Below are positions 1 to 11,530 of a DNA stretch of 64,000 bases, one piece after another. The first letter of the stretch is position 1; every line of letters starts with the position of its first letter. Position numbers and translations under genes: made by a program. Under the pieces are notes generated by a model. The model saw nothing but the letters and a program-made list of their open reading frames with translations. It made no database searches and was not told the origin of the DNA. Source of the stretch: Deroplatys truncata (lineage: Eukaryota; Arthropoda; Insecta; Mantodea; Mantidae); NCBI GenBank assembly GCA_030765065.1, contig CM060975.1, forward strand, positions 198,866,507 through 198,930,506. The letters run 5' to 3'.

Positions 1-56
1 CGAATTTTTGGGTGGAATACAATACTTCCCCTACTTGCTGTACGTAGTAGAGAAAG

Positions 57-690
57 CAAAAATGAATAACGGATTCCCATTTGAGAAAAAGTATTTGAAA
101 ATTTAAGGGAATAACAAGCAATATCTCGAAAATGGTTCACTCAGCAAAAAACATGTATATCACATAAATTGTGTATTTTAACGCGATCTACATTTTTACT
201 TTCTCTACTACGTATATTAAGTAGGGGAAGTATTGTATTCCACCCAAAAATTCGATACCGAGATTTCATCGGAAATACATGTTTTGAGACCCCCTGAATC
301 CAAAAAAATCATTTTTGGAAACATGGCCGTGTGTGTGTCTGTGAACAGCATAACTCAGAAACGAACAGTCGGATAAACACCAAACTTGGTATTTAGGTTC
401 AGTATCTTCCAGAGATGCGACAAGAAGGTTTTCAAGAAAATCCCCCCACCCCAGACATTCCCAGGAAATTCGAGATATACATTTCATTTGTCATGAAAAT
501 ATCTTAAACGTATGATATGTTAATCAAAATCGTTAGAGCCATTTTTGAGAAAATTAAAATTTTCGAAAAATGTTCCATGTGTGGGGGGATTTTCTTGAAA
601 ACCTTCGTGTCGCATCTCTGGAAGATACTGAACCTAAATACCAGGTTTGGTGTTTATCTGACTGTTCATTTCTGAGTTACGTTGTTCACA

Positions 691-750
<60 letters not shown>

Positions 751-877
751 CATGTTTCTAAAAATGCTTTTATTGGATTCAGGGGGTCTCAAAACCTATA
801 TTTACGGTGAAATCTCGGTATCTAATTTTTGGGTGAAATACAACACTTCCCGTACTTACTATACGTAGTAGAGAAAG
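57..877. repeat. ~0.8 kb palindromic subunit (last position)
   Basis: Made of a spacer, a left arm (about 205-450), a centre (about 470-570) and a right arm (about 575-877) that is the inverted complement of the left arm. Because of this the same short reading frames appear on both strands. The right arm contains a 56 bp (CA)n run at 692-747. Confidence 0.85.
692..747. repeat. (CA)n microsatellite in U0 right arm
   Basis: About 56 bp run. The equivalent runs are about 34 bp at 10046, 48 bp at 19403 and 38 bp at 28755. Confidence 0.95.
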
Positions 878-1110
878 TATAAAAGAAAAAAAAAAAAAAT
901 TTTAAAGCGTGCACTAGCGCGCGAAGCTCCTCTCGTGCTGTTTCCATATTATCACTAAACGTGCGCGGAAACTTCTCCACTTTCTCCATACCTTTCATAA
1001 CTTCAACTACAATTTATTTTACACAATACTTCGTTCTTACCCTAAGACGTTGTACTTAATTATGTGCACACAACAAACATCCACAAACGCAACCAACTTT
1101 CGTCGGAGAA

Positions 1111-1111
<1 letters not shown>

Positions 1112-1169
<58 letters not shown>
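1112..1169. repeat. (TTA)n microsatellite, U1
   Basis: Pure trinucleotide run of about 58 bp, followed by TCA and TTG variants. It creates artificial poly-Ile and poly-Tyr reading frames. Confidence 0.95.
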
Positions 1170-1369
1170 CATCATTATTGTTGTTGTTGTTTATATTGTT
1201 GTTGTGAGGAGCTGCAGTTATTTCTATTTATGCATCATATTATTATCAGTAGATGACATTTCACATTTTCAGATGTGTATTATTATTTATTACACATTCA
1301 ATAATGCTACTACTCCCATAAGAAGTACCTCCATTCCGCCCCCGTTGCTGTGTTAATTGTGAAGCTTCA

Positions 1370-1402
<33 letters not shown>

Positions 1403-1420
1403 GTCCTTTCCGCTTGTCAT

Positions 1421-1705
1421 CCTCCGTGATCTAGGTGTACCATGCTAGCCTCTGGTTCCCAGGTCGCGGGATCAAACCCGGCGGAGGACGATGTAATTTT
1501 TCGGGCGTAAAAATACTGAACATGGCTTCCTTCGGAAGGGAAGTAAAGTCGGTGGTTCCGTGTCGTAGATTTACGGCACGTGAAAGAACCTCAATCCTGA
1601 TAAAGGGACCTCTGAGCAGAATTTTGGTCTTTCTCGCCCAATATAGAATGGGACACTAAGAAACAGAGCTGTTAAAGAGCGTCCATAAATAAAAACTCAA
1701 TTTAA
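1421..1705 (+). mobile_element. tRNA-derived SINE, plus strand, U1
   Basis: The first ~67 bases look tRNA-derived. CCTCCGT at 1421 can pair with GCGGAGG at about 1479 like an acceptor stem, and GGGATCAAACCC resembles a Pol III B box. The body contains the short hairpin CTTCCTTCGGAAGGGAAG and a GGCACGTGAAAGAACC block that resembles the conserved cores of several invertebrate SINEs, recalled from family knowledge. It ends in an A/T-rich tail. CT microsatellites flank both sides. No protein is encoded. Confidence 0.6.
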
Positions 1706-2095
1706 TTTCTCTCTCTCTCTGTCTCTCTCTCTCTCTCTCTGATCCTACCAGAAGGTTCCTCTCTCTCTCCCCACTCACCCTCTCCGCTATTGCTCTTTTA
1801 TTACTTTTCTTCTTTATCTCCTCTCCCTTTTCTATTCTCTCCTTATTTATTCTCCCCTTTTTCTTTGCTCATTATTCTTACTCCTCTTCTTTCTCTACTA
1901 GTTTTAAAATTGTATATATAGGGAGAGAGAGAGCGCGCTCCATTTATAGACAGCCTTTAACTGCTATGGACAAGTTGTTGGCCTATATTACCTTATCGGC
2001 ACTTGTTGGATTTCTAGATTTCTTTAGGTTTTGTGCACATTCACACTGCTAGATTCTGTGGAGGATAGGAAATAATCTTGCTTTCATAAAAATTT

Positions 2096-2169
2096 CCAGC
2101 CCCAGAAGGTAATCGAACCCAGCAAAGCTTGCATAGCAGACAGATACTCTACGACTTAGCTACGGAGCC
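2096..2169 (-). repeat. tRNA-like element (possible SINE head), minus strand, U1
   Basis: Read on the minus strand, GGCTCCG at the 5' end pairs, with wobbles, with TGGGGCT at the 3' end. GTAGCTAAGTCGTAGAG resembles an A box and GGGTTCGATTACC a B box. The anticodon stem does not fold well, so this is a degenerate tRNA-like sequence and not a functional tRNA gene. Confidence 0.5.
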
Positions 2170-2714
2170 AGTCTATGCAATGCTTTTGTGCAGATGTGAA
2201 AGCAGGAAATCACAGATGTACCTACTCTATTTTGATATGCTAGCACGATTGGTCGTATACGAATGGATTATTGCTTGTAGAAGAAAGAAGCGGGACCAAA
2301 GAGACTCAAACCTGTCAAGAGGTCAATTTTGTAATAATTTATTAATTCCATTTTAAGGCTTTGTCACCTGACTTATGAATAGGCCAAAACCAACATTAAT
2401 TTTGATCACATAATTGTTAAAGTAATGTACTGCATTCGATGTTGTAGAATAGTTTTTAGACAGTTAATGTTAGCTGCTTTTTAAGTGCGGGGGGAGGGTA
2501 GTACTAATATTACTTTCATGTACTTTAATACATGATCTGAAAATTCTGAAGATAAACGCGGCTTTAGTTCTCGAAGGTTTCCATCTTCCTCCAAAGTTCA
2601 TCTGGCTGATAGCTCGAGAAGACATCTTTTCATACATTATATGATGTAAAAATACTCATCCGAAACTCAAAGCCACAAAGAAAGACGGGGAAAAAAAGAG
2701 AGAAATGTCAAGCT

Positions 2715-2795
2715 CTTCTCAAAGATTAGAATCTACGTCTACATTTTGGAGGCCTGAACAAATGGCGATTGTACCACTGAGCTGCTTTGAACCTT
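2715..2795 (-). repeat. Very degenerate tRNA-like stretch, U1
   Basis: On the minus strand AGCTCAGTGGTACAAT resembles an A box, and AGATTCTAATCTTTG lies where a B box would be expected. Equivalents lie at 12076, 21429, 30802 and, diverged, 36175. This may be another old SINE head; the stems were not convincing. Confidence 0.25.
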
Positions 2796-2932
2796 CGGGA
2801 AAAAAAGTGGCTTTTAAATTCTATTCCAGCAGCTTACTAGAACTGCGTGCCTATGTCACAGACCTTCAGCACGGCAGAATATCTCTGTTAAGCATTACAA
2901 GGTAAAATTAATAAAATGGCACACGTCTATAT

Positions 2933-3319
2933 TCATTCATTCATTCATTATCTGTTTACCCTCCTCTCATGTAGGACTTACACGCCCCAGGACTTACAAG
3001 CGGGTGACTGGGGTCACAGGCCCGTCGAGGAGCAGACACTCATGGATCAGACAGAACATCCAGGATGGGTGATCAGCCCGATGCCTGGTATGGGATGAAG
3101 GAAGTAGATGAAACGAAATGTTGGTGAAATTGATGAAAGGAAAGGTGATGATGGAGCAATTGGTGGAATGCATGGCGGGGGAAACCGGAGAACCCGGAGA
3201 AAACCCGCCCAGACGCCGCTTCGTCCACCACAAATCCCACATGCAGGTCCCTGGGATTGAACCTGGGTCGCCTAGATGGGAGGCGAGCGGTCTAACCACT
3301 CGGCCACGGCGCCGCCCCG
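2933..3319 (-). mobile_element. tRNA-derived SINE, minus strand, U1
   Basis: Minus-strand order: a tRNA-like head (GCCGTGGCCGAGTGGTTAGA as A box, GGTTCAATCCC as B box); a body containing the motif GGGTTTTCTCCGGGTTCTCC, which is common in arthropod SINEs; and a (TGAA/AATG)n tail, seen as ATTC repeats on the plus strand at 2933-2948. It is flanked by an 11 bp target-site duplication, cacgtctatat, at 2922-2932 and 3320-3330. U5 has the empty site. The head is Ser/Leu-like, but the parent tRNA is not certain. Confidence 0.82.
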
Positions 3320-4043
3320 CACGTCTATATACACGCTGTAATTCACGACAGCATTAGAATATAAATTAAACATATCATTGTGATATGGCTGTATTCTGGG
3401 GTAAAGCGTGTTTTCCCAGGTAGTAGCTTATTGCTTCTTTGGTTTCATAACGCCATCACTTCCTAATTTTATGTAAAAGTCTATGATAACGCTATAAAGC
3501 TGCTGGAAATATGAGCAACAGCAGTAGAGGTGCCTACGGTTTCTAAAAAAATGCAAGATTTTGGAAGTTTTAAATGTTAAATATGTTTCGCTAATACAAT
3601 ACCTAACAATCAGAGATAAAATATCCTTTAAAATTAAAACCTTTCTCGTAAAGAAATAATAACATCTAAAAATCAGTTATGTACTTATTAAATTATTAAA
3701 ACCCTAAATCCAAGCTATGCTTGATATGAGGAAAACGTCCGTATATGCCTTCACTTCCTTCAAAGAACTTATATTGACAATGTGAAAGAAACTGAAGAAG
3801 TATTGCACAAGAAGGATTATTTTAAAACGACAAAAGTATGAAAATACAAGATTATAATGGGGATATTTGGCTCATTTAAGGTTGCGTTTGGACATTAAAT
3901 GACCAGAAGGACAAATCTACAATTGGAAGCTGGTAGTGCAATGTCTGAGGATCTTTTCGATAAAATTATTAAAAAGAGAGTTTGTTTTATCGAAATTTAG
4001 TCGAAAATATCCGGGGTTATCCTTGCATTTTTTGCATTTAACT

Positions 4044-4200
4044 GCTTAGATTCGACTCTCTCTCTCTCTTTCTCTCTCCTTTCTCTCTGTAACTTATTCC
4101 TTGATTCTTCCTCCTTAGATTCGACTCTCTCTCCTTTCTCTCTGTAACTTATTCCTTGATTCCTCCCTCACTGTCCCACTCTCATACTACCTCCACCTTT
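4044..4200. repeat. CT-rich minisatellite, 2 copies, U1
   Basis: Two repeats beginning cttagattcgactctc at 4044 and 4114 with a shared CTGTAACTTATTCCTTGATTC end. The same two-copy state occurs in U2, U3 and U4 (about 13405, 22757 and 32120). Confidence 0.8.
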
Positions 4201-4373
4201 CCACTCTCGCTCACGTCTCTTATCCACTAATTTCCACTCCATGCCCTCTCCTCTCTATGTGTAATGTTCGCACGACCTGATATTCTGACAATGTTTAGCC
4301 ATATAAGTAGTTTTCCTTCAATGGGGGAGTTAATTTTGTTTAAATTAAAGTAAAAAGAAATACTCAGCAACTT

Positions 4374-4446
4374 GCCTCGGTAGCGCAGTAGGCAGCGCGT
4401 ATATCTCATAATCTTAAGGTCTTGAGTTCGATCCTCACCCGGGGCA
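4374..4446 (+). pseudogene. Decayed tRNA-Met(CAT) copy, U1
   Basis: 73 bases aligning to elongator tRNA-Met. The 7 bp acceptor stem, the GCGC/GCGC D stem and the CTCATAA anticodon loop are intact. The anticodon stem (TATAT against TCTTA) has lost two pairs and the T stem has a T-C mismatch (TTGAG/CTCAC). A TTTT run eight bases downstream would end Pol III transcription. Probably non-functional. Confidence 0.8.
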
Positions 4447-4790
4447 GAAATTTTACATACCTTCAAATTAAAGGATGTGGTGTTATATAACCTTGTACAT
4501 TATAAAAACATAAATTTAACAATTCATTCCATCATACCACAGTATTCACCGTGTTATACTCTCTTTCTCTCCAACTACAACACAAGGCAAAATCAGGTGA
4601 ATGGACATTTAAAGCAATATTTTAGATATTTTACATAAAACAGCTTCACAATACGTCAAGTTGCTACTTGCATCTTGGAGTTAAGTTAAATTCTTGCCAT
4701 TCGTAATTTGGTGGTTTTTCAATTGCAGCATGCATGGGTCCGTAGAAATCTAGCACCTGTAGAACTGAAAATGAAATCGTTTCTTTTTAG

Positions 4791-6260
4791 TTTGTTTACC
4801 ACGTACATAATAGGTACAGAAAGTACTGATTCCACCCAAATATTGATACCATGTTTGCACCGGAAATATATGTTTTGAGGCACCCTAAATAAAAAAAATA
4901 TCGGTGCGCGCCCGCCTGCCTGTCTGTGTGATGGCTGTGAACAGCATAACTCAAAAAAGAAAAGTATGATAAATACCAAACTTGGTATTTAGGTTCAGTA
5001 CCTACCAAGGATGCATCACCAAGATTTTTAAGAGAATTCCCCCAACGAAAAGCACCCTTTAAAGTTTAGATGAAACATTTTTAGAAAGTCTTTATTTTCT
5101 AAAACCATAGCTGTAATAATTTTGATTAAAACTCCACATATTAAAGATATTTACATAAAAAATGAATATTTGCATTTTCTGGGAATAGTCTGTGAAGTCC
5201 TCTTCATTCGGAAGGAATTTTGTATAATCTTGTGTAACTGGTAAACATTGAGCGATAGATGAAAACGTATTTCACAAAAAAAAAAAAAAAAAAAATTATG
5301 ATGTGTTACACTCACATGACTTTCTCTACTCTTGTTCCAACTATTTTTACAAACTCTTATTCTCCATCTATTTCATATTAATCGAGATAAACATTTGCAG
5401 AAACGATCTTTTGACATGCAAAGAGAATTACATTTTACACATAGCGACCAGTTCTAAAAATGCTTGACTATCACTTAAGGCGTACTATGCTCCCCTTGTT
5501 TTGTATTTGCAAGGGCAATATATAAATACAGTAGCCTTTAAGCACATACATATCTCTTAATAGCTGGTTGCTAGGTGCAGCACCATTCCCTTTGCCACAG
5601 ATTAATACTCTTTGCATATCCAAGACAAAAAAAGAATAACGAATTCCCATTTGAGAAAATAAGTAATTGAAAATTAAAGGGAATAAAAAGCAATATCTCG
5701 AAAATGGTTCACTCAACAAAATAAAATGTATATGACATAAATTATGTATTTTAACGCGATCTACATTTATGTGTAGCAAAACTTTGTCTATCTCTTATGG
5801 TTTAGCAGTTATGCAAAAGTCGTTCACAATGAAGAATACTTTTGGAGACATTCCCAGAAAATTCCATATATATATATTTCATTTGTCATGAAAATATGTT
5901 AAACCTATAATATTTTAAACAAAATCCTTAGAGCCATTCTTGAGAAAATTAAAAATTTCGAAAAAATGTTCTATGTAAAGGGTAATCTGGTGTGGGGGGA
6001 TTTTCTTGAAAACCTTCGTGTCCCATCTCTGGAAGATACTGAACCTAAATACCAAGTTTGGTGTTTATCCGACTGTTCGTTTCTGAGTTGCAGTTCACAG
6101 ACAGACACACAGACACACAGACACACACACGGACATGTTTCCAAAAATGCTTTTTTTGGATTCAGGGTGTCTCAAAACATGTATTTCCGGTGAAATCTCG
6201 GTATCGAATTTTTGGGTGGAATACAATACTTCCCCTACTTACTGTACGTAGTAGAGAAAG
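4791..6260. mobile_element. Foldback element with long imperfect inverted arms, U1
   Basis: The left end (tttgtttaccacgtac, then ttccacccaaatattgatacc) is an imperfect reverse complement of the right end (tttgggtggaatacaat ... gtacgtagtagagaaag). The arms run for roughly 300 bp and include the block around gaacagcataactca and a pyrimidine/purine simple repeat (CTGCCTGTCTGTGTG on the left, CAGACACACAG on the right). The centre is AT-rich with no coding region. No transposase is present, so if mobile it is non-autonomous. The short reading frames that recur in it are a by-product of the inverted arms. Family not recognised. Confidence 0.7.
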
Positions 6261-9200
6261 CAAAAATGAATAACGGATTCCCATTTGAGAAAAAGTATTT
6301 GTAAATTTAAGGGAATAACAAGCAATATCTCTAAAATGGTTTACTCAGCAAAATCATGTATATCACATAAATTGTGTATTTTAACGCGATCTACCTTTTT
6401 ACTTTCTCTACTACGTGTAGTAAGTAGGGGAAGTATTGTATTCCACCCAAAAATTCGATACCGAGATTTCATCGGAAATACATGTTTTGAGACCCCCTGA
6501 ATCCAAAAAAATCATTTTTGGGAACATGTCCGTGTGTGTGTCTGTGAACCGCATAACTCAGAAACGAACAGTCGGATAAACACCAAACTTGGTATTTAGG
6601 TTCAGTATCTTCCAGAGATGCGACAAGAAGGTTTTCAAGAAAATCCCCCCACCCCAGACATTCCCAGGAAATTCGAGATATACATTTCATTTGTCATGAA
6701 AATATCTTAAACGTATGATATGTTAATCAAAATCGTTAGAGCCATTTTTGAGAAAATTAAAATTTTCGAAAAATGTTCCATGTGTGGGGGGATATTCTTG
6801 AAAACCTTCGTGTCGCATCTCTGGAAGATACTGAACCTAAATACCAAGTTTGGTGTTTATCCTACTGTTCGTTTCTGAGTTGCAGTTCAAAGACAGACAC
6901 ACAGACACACAGACACACACACGGACATGTTTCCAAAAATGCTTTTTTTGGATTCAGGGTGTCTCAAAACATGTATTTCCGGGAAAATCTCGGTATCGAA
7001 TTTTTGGGTGGAATACAATACTTCCCCTACTTACTGTACGTAGTAGAGAAAGCAAAAATGAATAACGGATTCCCATTTAAGAAAAAGTATTTGAAAATTT
7101 AAGGGAATAACAAGCAATTATCTCGAAAATGGTTTACTCAGCAAAATCATGTATATCACATAAATTGTGTATTTTAACGCGAGCTACATTTTTACTTTCT
7201 CTACTACGTATAGTAAGTAGGGGAAGTATTGTATTCCACCCAAAAATTCGATACCGAGATTTCATCGGAAATACATGTTTTGAGACACCCTGAATCCAAA
7301 AAAATCATTTTTGGAAACATGTCCGTGTGTGTGTCTGTGAACCGCATAACTCAGAAACGAACAGTCGGATAAACACCAAACTTGGTATTTAGGTTCAGTA
7401 TCTTCCAGAGATGCGACAAGAAGGTTTTCAAGAAAATCCCCCCACCCCAGACATTCCCAGGAAATTCGAGATATACATTTCATTTGTCATGAAAATATCT
7501 TAAACGTATGATATGTTAATCAAAATCGTTAGAGCCATTTTTGAGAAAATTAAAATTTTCGAAAAATGTTCCATGTGTGGGGGGATATTCTTGAAAACCT
7601 TCGTGTCGCATCTCTGGAAGATACTGAACCTAAATACCAAGTTTGGTGTTTATCCGACTGTTCGTTTCTGAGTTGCAGTTCACAGACAGACACACAGACA
7701 CACACACGGACATGTTTCCAAAAATGCTTTTTTTGGATTCAGGGTGTCTCAAAACATGTATTTCCGGTGAAATCTCGCTATCGAATTTTTGGGTGGAATA
7801 CAATACTTCCCCTACTTACTGTACGTAGTAGAGAAAGCAAAAATGAATAACGGATTCCCATTTGAGAAAAAGTATTTGAAAATTTAAGGGAATAACAAGC
7901 AATATCTCGAAAATGGTTTACTCAGCAAAATCATGTATATCACATAAATTGTGTATTTTAACGCGATCTACATTTTTACTTTCTCTACTACGTATAGTAA
8001 GTAGGGGAAGTATTGTATTCCACCCAAAAATTCGATACCGAGATTTCATCGGAAATACATGTTTTGAGACCCCCTGAATCCAAAAAAATCATTTTTGGAA
8101 ACATGTCCGTGTGTGTGTCTGTGAACCGCATAACTCAGAAACGAACAGTCGGATAAACACCAAACTTGGTATTTAGGTTCAGTATCTTCCAGAGATGCGA
8201 CAAGAAGGTTTTCAAGAAAATCCCCCCACCCCAGACATTCCCAGGAAATTCGAGATATACATTTCATTTGTCATGAAAATATCTTAAACGTATGATATGT
8301 TAATCAAAATCGTTAGAGCCATTTTTGAGAAAATTAAAATTTTCGAAAAATGTTCCATGTGTGGGGGGATATTCTTGAAAACCTTCGTGTCGCATCTCTG
8401 GAAGATACTGAACCTAAATACCAAGTTTGGTGTTTATCCGACTGTTCGTTTCTGAGTTGCAGTTCACAGACAGACACACAGACACACACGGACATGTTTC
8501 CAAAAATGCTTTTTTTGGATTCAGGGTGTCTCAAAACATGTATTTCCGGTGAAATCTCGGTATCGAATTTTTGGGTGGAATACAATACTTCCCCTACTTA
8601 CTGTACGTAGTAGAGAAAGCAAAAATGAATAACGGATTCCCATTTGAGAAAAAGTATTTGAAAATTTAAGGGAATAACAAGCAATATCTCGAAAATGGTT
8701 TACTCAGCAAAATCATGTATATCACATAAATTGTGTATTTTAACGCGATCTACATTTTTACTTTCTCTACTACGTATAGTAAGTAGGGGAAGTATTGTAT
8801 TCCACCCAAAAATTCGATACCGAGATTTCATCGGAAATACATGTTTTGAGACCCCCTGAATCCAAAAAAATCATTTTTGGAAACATGTCCGTGTGTGTGT
8901 CTGTGAACCGCATAACTCAGAAACGAACAGTCGGATAAACACCAAACTTGGTATTTAGGTTCAGTATCTTCCAGAGATGCGACAAGAAGGTTTTCAAGAA
9001 AATCCCCCCACCCCAGACATTCCCAGGAAATTCGAGATATACATTTCATTTGTCATGAAAATATCTTAAACGTATGATATGTTAATCAAAATCGTTAGAG
9101 CCATTTTTGAGAAAATTAAAATTTTCGAAAAATGTTCCATGTGTGGGGGGATATTCTTGAAAACCTTCGTGTCGCATCTCTGGAAGATACTGAACCTAAA

Positions 9201-10044
9201 TACCAAGTTTGGTGTTTATCCGACTGTTCGTTTCTGAGTTGCAGTTCACAGACAGACACACAGACACACAGACACACACACGGACATGTTTCCAAAAATG
9301 CTTTTTTTGTATTCAGGGTGTCTCAAAACATGTATTTCCGGTGAAATCTCGGTATCGAATTTTTGGGTGGAATACAATACTTCCCCTACTTACTGTACGT
9401 AGTAGAGAAAGCAAAAATGAATAACGGATTCCCATTTGAGAAAAAGTATTTGAAAATTTAAGGGAATAACAAGCAATATCTCGAAAATGGTTTACTCAGC
9501 AAAATCATGTATATCACATAAATTGTGTATTTTAACGCGATCTACATTTTTACTTTCTCTACTACGTATAGTAAGTAGGGGAAGTATTGTATTCCACCCA
9601 AAAATTCGATACCGAGATTTCATCGGAAATACATGTTTTGAGACCCCCTGAATCCAAAAAAATCATTTTTGGAAACATGTCCGTGTGTGTGTCTGTGAAC
9701 AGCATAACTCTGAAACGAACAGTCGGATAAACACCAAACTTGGTATTTAGGTTCAGTATCTTCCAGAGATGCGACAAGAAGGTTTTCAAGAAAATCCCCC
9801 CACCCCAGACATTCCCAGGAAATTCGAGATATACATTTCATTTGTCATGAAAATATCTTAAACGTATGATATGTTAATCAAAATCGTTAGAGCCATTTTT
9901 GAGAAAATTAAAATTTTCGAAAAATGTTCCATGTGTGGGGGGATATTCTTGAAAACCTTCGTGTCGCATCTCTGGAAGATACTGAACCTAAATACCAGGT
10001 TTGGTGTTTGTCTGACTGTTCATTTCTGAGTTACGTTGTTCACA

Positions 10045-10082
<38 letters not shown>

Positions 10083-10209
10083 CATGTTTCTAAAAATGCT
10101 TTTATTGGATTCAGGGGGTCTCAAAACATATATTTACGGTGAAATCTCGGTATCTAATTTTTGGGTGGAATACAACACTTCCCGTACTTACTATACGTAG
10201 TAGAGAAAC
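6261..10209. repeat. Array of five ~784 bp palindromic subunits in U1
   Basis: Subunit boundaries, taken at the end of each right arm, fall at about 6261, 7053, 7838, 8620 and 9412, with the array end at 10209. Lengths are about 792, 785, 782, 792 and 798 bp. Each subunit is spacer, left arm, centre and inverted right arm. Subunits differ by position-specific variants: subunit 1 has ccgggaaaatctcgg at the end of its right arm, and subunit 2 has tctcgctatcg. The last subunit has a (CA)n run and a gaaact end. Confidence 0.92.
10046..10079. repeat. (CA)n microsatellite, end of U1 array
   Basis: About 34 bp run in the right arm of the fifth subunit. Confidence 0.95.
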
Positions 10210-10442
10210 TAAAAAAACAAAAAAACAAAAAATTTAAAGCGTGCACTAGCGCGCGAAGCTCCTCTCGTGCTGTTTCCATATTATCACTAAACGTGCGCGG
10301 AAACTTCTCCCGCTTTCTCCATACCTTTCATAACTTCAACTACAATTTATTTTACACAATACTTCGTTCTTACCCTAAGACGTTGTACTTAATTATGTGC
10401 ACACAACAAACATCCACAAACGCAAACAACTTTGTTGGAGAA

Positions 10443-10443
<1 letters not shown>

Positions 10444-10513
<70 letters not shown>
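10444..10513. repeat. (TTA)n microsatellite, U2
   Basis: About 70 bp, longer than at the equivalent site in U1. Confidence 0.95.
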
Positions 10514-10731
10514 CATCATTATCATCATCATCATCATTATTATTGTTGTTGTTGTTTATATTGTTGTTGTGAGGAGCTGCAGTTATTTCTATTTATGCAT
10601 CATATTATTATCAGTAGATGACATTTCACATTTTCAGATGTGTATTATTATTTATTACACATTCAATAATGCTACTACTCCCATAAGAAGTACCTCCATT
10701 CCGCCCCCGTTGCTGTGTTAATTGTGAAGCT

Positions 10732-10768
<37 letters not shown>

Positions 10769-10783
10769 CTTTCCGCTTGTCAT

Positions 10784-11069
10784 CCTCCGTGATCTAGGTG
10801 TACCATGCTAGCCTCTGGTTCCCAGGTCGCGGGATCAAACCCGGCGGAGGACGATGTAATTTTTCGGGCGTAAAAATACTGAACATGGCTTCCTTCGGAA
10901 GGGAAGTAAAGTCGGTGGTTCCGTGTCGTAGATTTACGGCACGTGAAAGAACCTCAATCCTGATAAAGGGACCTCTGAGCAGAATTTTGGTCTTTCTCGC
11001 CCAATATAGAATGGGACACTAAGAAACAGAGCTGTTAAAGAGCGTCCATAAATAAAAACTCAATTTAAT
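10784..11069 (+). mobile_element. tRNA-derived SINE, plus strand, U2
   Basis: Same element at the same position in the unit as 1421-1705, so it was copied with the unit and did not insert separately. Confidence 0.6.
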
Positions 11070-11456
11070 TTCTCTCTCTCTCTGTCTCTCTCTCTCTCTC
11101 TGATCCTACCAGAAGGTTCCTCTCTCTCTCCCCACTCACCCTCTCCGCTATTGCTCTTTTATTACTTTTCTTCTTTATCTCCTCTCCCTTTTCTATTCTC
11201 TCCTTATTTATTCTCCCCTTTTTCTTTGCTCATTATTCTTACTCCTCTTCTTTCTCTACTAGTTTTAAAATTGTATATATAGGGAGAGAGAGAGCGCGCT
11301 CCATTTATAGACAGCCTTTAACTGCTATGGACAAGTTGTTGGCCTATATTACCTTATCGGCACTTGTTGGATTTCTAGATTTCTTTAGGTTTTGTGCACA
11401 TTCACACTGCTAGATTCTGTGGAGGATAGGAAATAATCTTGCTTTCATAAAAATTT

Positions 11457-11530
11457 CCAGCCCCAGAAGGTAATCGAACCCAGCAAAGCTTGCATAGCAG
11501 ACAGATACTCTACGACTTAGCTACGGAGCC
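11457..11530 (-). repeat. tRNA-like element, minus strand, U2
   Basis: Same as 2096-2169, copied with the unit. Confidence 0.5.

Larger units (their letters stand above)
1..877. repeat. Partial tandem unit U0 (last palindromic subunit)
   Basis: The window opens inside the right arm of a palindromic subunit, which ends at about 56. One full subunit (57-877) follows with left arm, centre and right arm, and the right arm contains a (CA)n run. It matches the last subunit of the arrays ending at 10209, 19580 and 28922, so the 9.35 kb unit continues upstream of the window. Confidence 0.85.
878..10209. repeat. Tandem unit U1 (9.33 kb)
   Basis: First complete copy of the composite unit. Order: (TTA)n, plus-strand SINE, CT-rich DNA, minus-strand tRNA-like element, minus-strand SINE, about 0.7 kb of featureless AT-rich DNA (3331-4043), two CT-rich minisatellite repeats (4044-4200), tRNA-Met-like copy, spacer (4447-4790), foldback (4791-6260) and five ~784 bp subunits. 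It matches U2 and U3 almost base for base. Visible differences are mainly microsatellite lengths and scattered single bases, for example C/G at 2226 versus 11587. No host coding region is seen. Confidence 0.93.

Noticed and set aside
266-487. Recurrent ~73-residue frame on the minus strand, with a related frame on the plus strand in each subunit
   Set aside because: Both come from the inverted arms of one noncoding repeat. Every copy is recent, so the open frame is not evidence of selection, and diverged copies in U4-U7 break it.
2994-3299. 101-residue minus-strand frame
   Set aside because: It lies wholly inside the tRNA-derived SINE and matches its noncoding body.
4227-4466. Minus-strand frame containing GEDRTQDLKIMR-like residues
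   Set aside because: This is the reverse complement of the tRNA-Met copy; such frames are a known artefact of tRNA genes and tRNA-derived repeats.
6500-10100. Regularly spaced repeats that might suggest a CRISPR array
   Set aside because: The repeats are ~784 bp long, palindromic and without unique spacers, in a eukaryotic context.
10161-10721. Long open frame with a poly-isoleucine core, also at 19532 and 28874
   Set aside because: It is a translation of the (TTA)n microsatellite and foldback end; length follows the repeat number and there is no domain.
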